Assembly: GCA_900319905.1 (NCBI GenBank)
Contig: ONQB01000004.1
Coordinates: forward strand, 1-64,000
Origin: an uncultured Prevotella sp.
Lineage (GTDB): Bacteria > Bacteroidota > Bacteroidia > Bacteroidales > Bacteroidaceae
Length of the DNA: 64,000 bases
Reading direction: 5' to 3'
Made by a program: the position numbers and the translations under genes. Under the pieces are notes generated by a model. The model ran no database searches, was not told the DNA's origin, and saw nothing but the letters and a program-made list of their open reading frames with translations. Shown piece after piece: positions 57,746 through 64,000 of this stretch (within the stretch, counting starts at the first letter, position 1; each line of letters starts with the position of its first letter).

Positions 57746-59947
57746 TTAATGAGTAGTGACAATATAAGTTTGTTCCTTAAGGCTCCCAGGAACCGTGACA
57801 TCGTTCCATTCCACATGGTCGACATCCTCAAGCACAAAGGCCGGACGGAAATCATCTGCCTTAAGTGATAATCTTACATTGCTGAGCTTCAACCCCTGGA
57901 CATGACGAAGATAGAATCCCCAAGCGGGCATTTCACCAAACATACTGAATTCCGGATAACGATCAATGTTTTCCGGCACCTCATAGGCACGCCAAAGAGG
58001 CATGTAGGCCATAGCCTTTGTAGCCCGGCCTGGATAGACCAGGTTGATGTCTTCAAGTGTAACATCCTCAACAGGATGACCAGGGACGCCGCAGATGCTG
58101 CTCGGAAAAGGATTGTGAAGGAAGTCAACCTCCGGTCCACGCAAGTCATAGTCGATGTCGGGGCGTCCAAAAGGAACTTCACAGACCATATCACGAAAAG
58201 CAACATGGCGTAGCAACCCTACTCTATCGCCGGCACGATGTCCCAAGCGAAGGAAAATGGGATTGCCGGTGTGATAAGCCCGCACATGTTCCACTGTCAC
58301 ACTGTCGATGACGGCACCATCAACACTCTCCATGGCGATGGCAGAGCGAAAGGTGTCAAAGACCGTGATGTCAGAGATGTGAATGCGGCGGAAGGCACCC
58401 CAAGAAGCAGTACCGAACTTAACGGCACTGGCAGAAGAACGTATTTCACACCGACGTAAAGTTATATCCTCACATCCACCATCCTTATTGTATGACTTCA
58501 GGCATATGCCATCATCAGCTGCATTGACCTTGCAATCACTCACCAACACATGGCGGCAGTCGCTCAAGTCGATGCCATCGTTGTTCCAATAAGCGCGATT
58601 CACGATGTCAATCCCTTGTAACGTGACATCCTCACACTGTTGGAAAGAGAGGCCCCAATTGGCACTGTTCTTACAATGCACGCCCATAAGCGTAACGCCG
58701 TTGCAATGAGAGAAGTATGCCAGTTTAGGTCGAACAAGTTCCGACGGCCGTTGTCTCCGCTCATTGTAATGGGCATCAATCAATTCACCAGTATGATGCA
58801 GGCTGTCGGCAGCCAAGGCCAAGGCAGTACCATTGCCGTCGATGAGTCCTGTGCCAGTGATGCGAATGTCGTGTGCGCGCTGTGCCGAGAGAAGAGCCAT
58901 ACAAGCATTATCATGTCGGCCGTCATCGGTCTGCGCCTCTACCCTATTATATAAGTACGGATTGGATGAGCCTTTTAGCACGGCTCCCCGCTGCAGATGC
59001 AGTTCAACACCACTTCGCAACTGCAACTGACCAGTAAGATAAACACCAGGAGTGAACACGAGCGCGCCTCTGCCTTCACTAGCCAAGCGGTCGATGGCCG
59101 CCTGCAACCGAACGGTACAAAGCGTCTTTCCATCATTGGGCATGCCCAAGGCGGCTGTTGTGAGGATTATCTTACGTCCTCTCTTCAAGTGCCAGAACAG
59201 TTCCGGTCGGTCGAGATTTACCAAGTCAACCTTCGCGTCTATGACCAAGGGAAACTCTGACACATCATCCTCCTGGCAGGCAGCCATCACCTTGATGCCA
59301 TAGCGGTGACAATAACGAATAAAAGCGGGCGTTATCTGCCGTGCTGCTATTTCCACATAGGCAGGTGAGCAGATGCTCTGCCAGTATTTCAGGCGATCGA
59401 CAGTAGAAGCGTTGACCTTCACCTTCATCTCAGGAGCCAACCGACAGAACTGTCTCAGCATGGCTTCATCACCGAACCAAAAGAAGCTGTTGCGAGCAAA
59501 ACCCTTGTCACGCACCAGTTTAACCAGCGTCTCAACAGGTATGCCGCGTTTCACATCAAAGAACACATTGGCGCGTCCCTTCAGGTGGTCAAGCATGTCA
59601 GCGATAGTGGGCACAGGTGTTCCCACAAAGTGAGAAGAGAACCATGCACCAGCATCGAGTCTGCTAATCTCATCGGCAGTATAACCAGCCAGGCGTCCAT
59701 GACCATTGGTCGTACGGTCAAGCGTCTCATCGTGCAGATTGAAGAGCACTCCGTCCTTGCTGGTACGAACATCCACCTCCACCCATGTAGCCCCATAGCT
59801 CAAGGCCGAGTCAGCCGAAGCCAATGTATTCTCGGGTGCCAGTGCATTGGCACCACGATGCACAACTATCTCCTGGGACATACATTCACAAACGAATGCA
59901 ACTAACAAATAGAGAGAAATACAGAGACGTCTCATTGATCTATCCAT
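57746..59947 (-). CDS. Glycerophosphodiester phosphodiesterase fused to GH28-like beta-helix
   Basis: A 733-residue exported protein. Residues about 25-255 are a GDPD domain: HR (30-31), E39 in APEN, E57 and D59 in WVEVDV, and H72 in NLHDETLDRTTNG, so the catalytic set looks complete. Residues about 265-730 form a right-handed beta-helix of the polygalacturonase (GH28)-like type, with NNDGIDLSD (about 454) and AADDGICLKS (about 477). The GH28 HG and RIK motifs are not seen; SAVKFGT stands near the HG position. The helix part may act on a different sugar or only bind. The start could also be at 59935. Confidence 0.85.
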   Translation of the reverse strand: MDRSMRRLCISLYLLVAFVCECMSQEIVVHRGANALAPENTLASADSALSYGATWVEVDVRTSKDGVLFNLHDETLDRTTNGHGRLAGYTADEISRLDAGAWFSSHFVGTPVPTIADMLDHLKGRANVFFDVKRGIPVETLVKLVRDKGFARNSFFWFGDEAMLRQFCRLAPEMKVKVNASTVDRLKYWQSICSPAYVEIAARQITPAFIRYCHRYGIKVMAACQEDDVSEFPLVIDAKVDLVNLDRPELFWHLKRGRKIILTTAALGMPNDGKTLCTVRLQAAIDRLASEGRGALVFTPGVYLTGQLQLRSGVELHLQRGAVLKGSSNPYLYNRVEAQTDDGRHDNACMALLSAQRAHDIRITGTGLIDGNGTALALAADSLHHTGELIDAHYNERRQRPSELVRPKLAYFSHCNGVTLMGVHCKNSANWGLSFQQCEDVTLQGIDIVNRAYWNNDGIDLSDCRHVLVSDCKVNAADDGICLKSYNKDGGCEDITLRRCEIRSSASAVKFGTASWGAFRRIHISDITVFDTFRSAIAMESVDGAVIDSVTVEHVRAYHTGNPIFLRLGHRAGDRVGLLRHVAFRDMVCEVPFGRPDIDYDLRGPEVDFLHNPFPSSICGVPGHPVEDVTLEDINLVYPGRATKAMAYMPLWRAYEVPENIDRYPEFSMFGEMPAWGFYLRHVQGLKLSNVRLSLKADDFRPAFVLEDVDHVEWNDVTVPGSLKEQTYIVTTH

Positions 59948-59958
59948 TGATATAGAAA

Positions 59959-59996
59959 AGAAATGGACTACATCACAAGAATGCAGCCCATTTCTT
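59959..59996 (-). terminator. Hairpin between susD and the downstream enzymes
   Basis: AAGAAATGGACTACAT (59959-59974, plus strand) and ATGCAGCCCATTTCTT (59981-59996) pair with a few mismatches. On the minus strand the stem is followed by TTTTCTAT. It probably ends part of the susCD transcripts and so lowers the level of the enzymes behind them. Confidence 0.7.
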
Positions 59997-60009
59997 ATTA
60001 TTATGCGAC

Positions 60010-61626
60010 TTATTGGTTATAGCCCGGATTCTGCTTCCAGGTAGGATTGGTATTCAGCACATCCTTATGGATCGGGAAGATGCGGTGCGTCTTGTCGAAG
60101 TTAGCATACTTATTGCTGCGGTAGTGAGGGAAGAATTCATCCTCGAAGTGACCAAAGCGTATCATGTCGTTACGCCGCCAATTCTCATCGAAGAACTCAC
60201 GTCCGCGCTCTTCATAGATTTCCTGCAACGAAGGTGTATGGTCAAGCAGAGGAGCATGAACATAAGCACGGATCTGATTGAACAGACCGCGGGCCTCTTC
60301 ACCATTGGTCCCCTTGCGTACCAAAGCCTCGCATTTCTCCAGCAAGATGTCGGCATAGCGGAAGATAGGCAGGTCGTTGCTTTGGTTACGCCCATTGCGG
60401 TAGTCCTCGTCAATGACAAAGAACTTGATAGGCCGGTTGCCCTGTCTCCAACCCTCGACATTGTCACCGATGTCAAGGTGCTGCCAGTCGTTGTTGACCA
60501 AGCTGATGTCATGAGTCAACACCAGCGGATTGCCGTTACGGTCGAGGGCTACCTTCGAGGTGGGCAGCAATGTCTCCGGGTCATAGACATGCACGGTATC
60601 GCGCAGCACACAGTAGTTGCGCTCGTCGCCGGGCAGGTTGAAGAGGGAGGCAAACTCGGGAGTCATGGTCATATAGCCACCTCCGGAGTTGGAGAGTTTC
60701 ATGCCATAATAGCTCGGGTTCATGTTCTTCACATCCTTGTAGGAATGCGAACGACCGTACTGCAAGCCCTGTGCGTTGTGGGTGTCATAGGGCATGGCAT
60801 AGATGAAGTCCTCCACGTTCAGGTCGGAGTTTTTGGGGCCGAACTTGAAACGATAAGCCATGGAACCCAGATTGAACTTGCCACTGCTGATGATGTCGTC
60901 GCATACCTTGATGAGATCGTCCAGCTTTTCATTCTTTGCAGTAGCAGCGTCATACTGGTCAACAGAGGCAGCCGTGTAGACGGGCCAGTTGATATAGAGC
61001 TTGGCCAGCAGGGCCTGTGCCATATACTTCGTGGCGGTACCGTAATAGGCACTGCCGGTCTCCGTGGGCAGCAGCGGGATGACGTCGAGCAGCTCCTTCT
61101 CTATCCATCGGGCCACATCGCCACGCGGCTGGCGGTCGCTGATATTGATTTGTCCATCGAGCGACGGGTCGATGATGGGAGCGTCGCCCCAGCAGTCCAT
61201 CATGATAAACTCGAAGTAAGCGCGCATGGCCCGTGCCGGGGCCTTGTACTTCTTCTCGTCGGCCTGGCTCTGGATAATCTCGTTCGCCTTGACGCAGCCT
61301 GCTCCCAGCTCGCCCATCCAGTCGATGGTGGCATCCTCGTAAGAGTAATTGTGCAGGGTGGGATGCGAATAGGCATCGGCATCAACCCAGCCTCCCGAAT
61401 AGGAGACAGCCGTCTCCTCGTCGCTCGACAAGGCCATGGCCTCCATATACCGGCGGCCAAGGACACCGCGCAACTGATTATAGACACTCGACAACTGTGC
61501 CTCCAGTGCCACCTCGCTATTGGGGAAGGTGGTGTACTGTGAGTTGACAGGGGTGTCCAAGTCTGTACAACTGGTGGTCAGGGTAAGCGCGCCAATTGCC
61601 AACAAAAGTCCTATCTTAGTTTTCAT
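60010..61626 (-). CDS. SusD/RagB-family outer membrane lipoprotein
   Basis: The frame opens at 61893 within the susC gene, but the ATG at 61626 gives a lipoprotein signal MKTKIGLLLAIGALTLTTSC with a lipobox, so I use it (538 residues). The TPR-like helical pattern and the C-terminal RRNDMIRFGHFED and HRIFPIHKDVLNTNP typical of SusD are present. It caps the TonB-dependent transporter and captures an oligosaccharide. It follows susC by 20 bases. Confidence 0.93.
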   Translation of the reverse strand: MKTKIGLLLAIGALTLTTSCTDLDTPVNSQYTTFPNSEVALEAQLSSVYNQLRGVLGRRYMEAMALSSDEETAVSYSGGWVDADAYSHPTLHNYSYEDATIDWMGELGAGCVKANEIIQSQADEKKYKAPARAMRAYFEFIMMDCWGDAPIIDPSLDGQINISDRQPRGDVARWIEKELLDVIPLLPTETGSAYYGTATKYMAQALLAKLYINWPVYTAASVDQYDAATAKNEKLDDLIKVCDDIISSGKFNLGSMAYRFKFGPKNSDLNVEDFIYAMPYDTHNAQGLQYGRSHSYKDVKNMNPSYYGMKLSNSGGGYMTMTPEFASLFNLPGDERNYCVLRDTVHVYDPETLLPTSKVALDRNGNPLVLTHDISLVNNDWQHLDIGDNVEGWRQGNRPIKFFVIDEDYRNGRNQSNDLPIFRYADILLEKCEALVRKGTNGEEARGLFNQIRAYVHAPLLDHTPSLQEIYEERGREFFDENWRRNDMIRFGHFEDEFFPHYRSNKYANFDKTHRIFPIHKDVLNTNPTWKQNPGYNQ

Positions 61627-61646
61627 AGTCCGAATCATTAATATGT

Positions 61647-64000
61647 TTAGAAGTTTATCTTTGTGCCTATCATGAAGGTACGTGTGTGGGGATAGTTGCT
61701 CCAGCGATAATCCACACCCGGGTCGATGCCACCAAGGTTGACCTCCGGGTCGAGGCCCTTGTAGCCAGTGATGGTAAACACGTTGTTGCAGGTGAAATAG
61801 AGCTGTGCCGACTGAATCCAGCCGTTGAACTTGCGGAAGGTGTAGCCCAGCGTGAGGCTCTTCAGACGGAAGTAGTCGCCATCCTCCATCCATCGTGTAG
61901 AGGGCACGTTGGAATAGGTGTCGGAGTAAGGACGGTCATAGATGAACTCCTTGAGCACGTTCTTGCCGCCCGAGAAGAAGTCGGGAGCATTGTAGTGGGC
62001 ACGCGTACCATTGTATATCTTGTTGCCAAAGACACCCGTGAAGAACATCGAGAGGCTCAAGTCCTTATAGGTCAATGTATTGTTCCAACCGAGGTTCAGG
62101 TCGGGCTGCGCATTGCCTACCACGGTGCGGTCCTTATACTCGGGCGTCTCCGTCACCTCACCGGTACGGGCATTGGTCTTGGCGTCGTGGACATAATAAG
62201 TAGCTTTGCCTGCATCATTGTATCCTGCGAACTCATACATGTAGAACGTACCGATGGGCTCGCCTTCCATGATGCGCTGGGTGTATCCGTTGGCGGAGAC
62301 ACCGGCCACACGCGGGTCGCCCTGGGAGAAGGTGCCCACACTGAAGCGGTCGTTGGAGAGCTTGTTCACCTTGTTGGAGTTGTGGGAGAGGTTCAACGTG
62401 GTGTTCCACTCGAAGTCCTTCGTCTTCACCGGGATGGCGTTGATGGAGAATTCCACACCCTTGTTGGTAATCTCGCCGACATTGGCAGCGATAGAACCGT
62501 AAGAATAGATGAAGGTAGACACAGGGTAATCCCAAATCAAGTCCTTGGTCTTCTTGTGGTAGAACTCCAGCGAGCCGTTGATGCGTCCATTGAGGAAAGC
62601 GTAGTCAAGGCCGACGTTAAACATGCCTGTGCTCTCCCACTTCAAGTCGGGATTGGCCAGCTTGGTAGCACCCAGCGACACGTAGGAGTTGCCGCCAGTA
62701 GTGAAATAGGAACCGGTGGCACCATAGGTCGTCACGGCAGAATAAGCACCGAAGCCCAGTGCATTACCACTGACACCATAGCCCATGCGCAGCTTCAAGT
62801 TGGAGAAGATTTTCTGCTTCTTCATGAACTCCTCCTCGGTGATGTTCCATGCCACAGACACAGAGGGGAACGTGCCCCAGCGATGGTCCTTGCCAAACAC
62901 GGAGGAGCCGTCGCGGCGGATGGTAGCCTGGAACATATACTTACTGTTGTAGGAATAGCCCACACGCCCGTAGAACGAGATGTTGCGAATCGTCTCCACA
63001 GTGCCGCTGCCCACGGCGGGCATGCCGTCAATCATACCGGCATAGGTCAGGTTGTTCCATTTCAGGTCGTCGTTGAGGAAGGTGTGGACCGTCAGTCCGA
63101 AGCCGTCGTTGCGCACGCGCTCTTCCCAAGAGTAACCGGCCATGAGCGAGACCTTGTGTACCCGGGCAAAGGTCTTGTCATAGTTGCCGTAGGTCTCGAA
63201 ATTCTGCGAGTGGCCTTTATAGGTGTTGCGGCTGGCCTGTCCGTTCTTGGCGGCAATGCCAGGGAGCTGCGAGTTGCGCGTGTCGTAAGAGCTATAGGTG
63301 CTCTGGAAGTTGTCGTAAGAGTAGTTGGCATTCCAGAGCAGTCCGTCGATGATGTGCAGGGTGGCCTTGGCGATAAACTGATTGCGCTTCCACTGGGTTT
63401 CGGAAGTGTCCTCATTGATCATCGACAAGGGGTTGTAGTTCTGCGAGCCGGAGCCCACCGTCCAGGTGCCGTCGGTGTTGCGTACCGGGTTGGTGGGGTT
63501 GAAGTAGTTCATGGCATCGAGCACCGAAGCGCCGTCGACTCCCATCTGCACGCCCTTGTACTTTCCATACATCATATTGGCACCCATGGAGATGTCCAGA
63601 TGGTCCTTGAGCACTTTGGTGGTGAGCAACGAGCGCACGTTGAGGCGATACATGTTGGTGCCCTTCACCACGCCCTGACGGTTGATGTAGCTGGTGCTGG
63701 CCATGTAGTTGGTCTTCTTGCTGCTACCGTTGATGGAGACGTTATGGCTGTGGCTGACGCCCGTGCGGAGCACCTCGTCCTGCCAGTCGGTGTTGCTGCC
63801 ACCGTCGTAGGCGTAGTCGATGTTGTTCTTTGCCACATAGTCACGTATGTCCTGCGCCGTGGCCATGTCGAGGGTCTTGCTGACCTTGTCGAAGCCCACA
63901 TATCCATTGTAGCTGATGTTGGTGCGCTCGCCACCATTCTTGCCGTTCTTTGTGGTGATGATGATGACACCGTTGGCGGCCTTCGAACCGTAGATGGCCG
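61647..64000 (-). CDS. SusC/RagA-family TonB-dependent transporter, N-terminus outside the window
   Basis: The frame is open to the right edge; about 784 C-terminal residues are inside. The visible part starts in the plug with AIYGSKAANGVIIITTK, the hallmark of SusC proteins, then runs through a beta-barrel and ends in a Phe (GTKINF). The signal peptide, carboxypeptidase-like domain, TonB box and promoter lie beyond the edge. With SusD it imports oligosaccharides across the outer membrane. Confidence 0.95.
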   Translation of the reverse strand, partial: AIYGSKAANGVIIITTKNGKNGGERTNISYNGYVGFDKVSKTLDMATAQDIRDYVAKNNIDYAYDGGSNTDWQDEVLRTGVSHSHNVSINGSSKKTNYMASTSYINRQGVVKGTNMYRLNVRSLLTTKVLKDHLDISMGANMMYGKYKGVQMGVDGASVLDAMNYFNPTNPVRNTDGTWTVGSGSQNYNPLSMINEDTSETQWKRNQFIAKATLHIIDGLLWNANYSYDNFQSTYSSYDTRNSQLPGIAAKNGQASRNTYKGHSQNFETYGNYDKTFARVHKVSLMAGYSWEERVRNDGFGLTVHTFLNDDLKWNNLTYAGMIDGMPAVGSGTVETIRNISFYGRVGYSYNSKYMFQATIRRDGSSVFGKDHRWGTFPSVSVAWNITEEEFMKKQKIFSNLKLRMGYGVSGNALGFGAYSAVTTYGATGSYFTTGGNSYVSLGATKLANPDLKWESTGMFNVGLDYAFLNGRINGSLEFYHKKTKDLIWDYPVSTFIYSYGSIAANVGEITNKGVEFSINAIPVKTKDFEWNTTLNLSHNSNKVNKLSNDRFSVGTFSQGDPRVAGVSANGYTQRIMEGEPIGTFYMYEFAGYNDAGKATYYVHDAKTNARTGEVTETPEYKDRTVVGNAQPDLNLGWNNTLTYKDLSLSMFFTGVFGNKIYNGTRAHYNAPDFFSGGKNVLKEFIYDRPYSDTYSNVPSTRWMEDGDYFRLKSLTLGYTFRKFNGWIQSAQLYFTCNNVFTITGYKGLDPEVNLGGIDPGVDYRWSNYPHTRTFMIGTKINF

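Noticed and set aside
60013..61542. 509-codon plus-strand frame opposite susD
   Set aside because: Shadow of a real gene with recognisable SusD motifs.
60010..61893. SusD start at 61893
   Set aside because: The extra 89 residues overlap susC and lack the lipoprotein signal, which begins at 61626.

Overview
The window looks like a chromosomal segment of a Bacteroidales bacterium, most likely Prevotella or a close relative. Signs of this are: Bacteroidota-type promoters (TAnnTTTG, several with a TTTG about 19-20 bp upstream) in front of many genes; a SusC/SusD pair; an F-type ATPase operon in the order atpD-atpC-(two small membrane ORFs)-atpB-E-F-H-A-G with a very short epsilon subunit; an Ala-rich extended bS16; a six-domain S1; and DUF4836, DUF6057 and DUF5112/5113-type proteins. 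Family names come from recognising motifs in the translations; no database search was possible.

Layout. 0-0.2 kb: 3' end of a transposase. 0.3-5.9 kb (minus): a tight operon of a nuclease-like DUF151/UVR protein, rsmE, a DUF4836 lipoprotein, an ABC ATPase and permease, an RluA-type pseudouridine synthase and a 50-residue membrane protein. 5.9-7.3 kb (minus): nucleoside permease. 7.4-9.1 kb: a decayed RHS gene and a gene-poor stretch with a 22-bp tandem repeat. 9.1-13.9 kb (plus): a giant tandem sensor kinase, its response regulator and a membrane protein. 14.0-18.0 kb: gyrA and a TPR protein. 18.4-26.9 kb: pfkA and the ATP synthase operon. 27.0-29.5 kb: a paralogue of that TPR protein, coupled to a DEAD-box-type helicase. 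29.7-35.7 kb: galE, a second 22-bp repeat array, rpsP, tRNA-Pro, a porin and rpsA. 36.0-38.4 kb: hisD-hisC. 38.4-43.8 kb: DUF6057 protein, glgB, a MORN-repeat protein and kdsB.

43.8-64 kb is an accessory carbohydrate region. Reading leftward from the window edge there are susC (cut by the edge), susD, a GDPD/GH28-like fusion, a GH92 and a histidine phosphatase/GH92 fusion. These meet a plus-strand set: GH43-like enzyme, anaerobic sulfatase maturase and a Ser-type sulfatase. A minus-strand pair, a GH65-like enzyme and a GH53 endo-galactanase, lies beyond. The notable feature is that two adjacent genes fuse a phosphoester-cleaving domain to a glycosidase-like domain, beside a sulfatase with its own activator. 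This suggests a locus that strips phosphodiester, phosphomonoester and sulfate groups from a glycan while hydrolysing it. The substrate is inferred, not shown.

Two other items stand out. Short tandem arrays with an exact 22-bp period and a shared GCCGAAAAGCCA-like core occur in two intergenic regions 22 kb apart. A 1123-residue sensor kinase appears to be two kinases fused end to end, the second with a degenerate ATP-binding domain.
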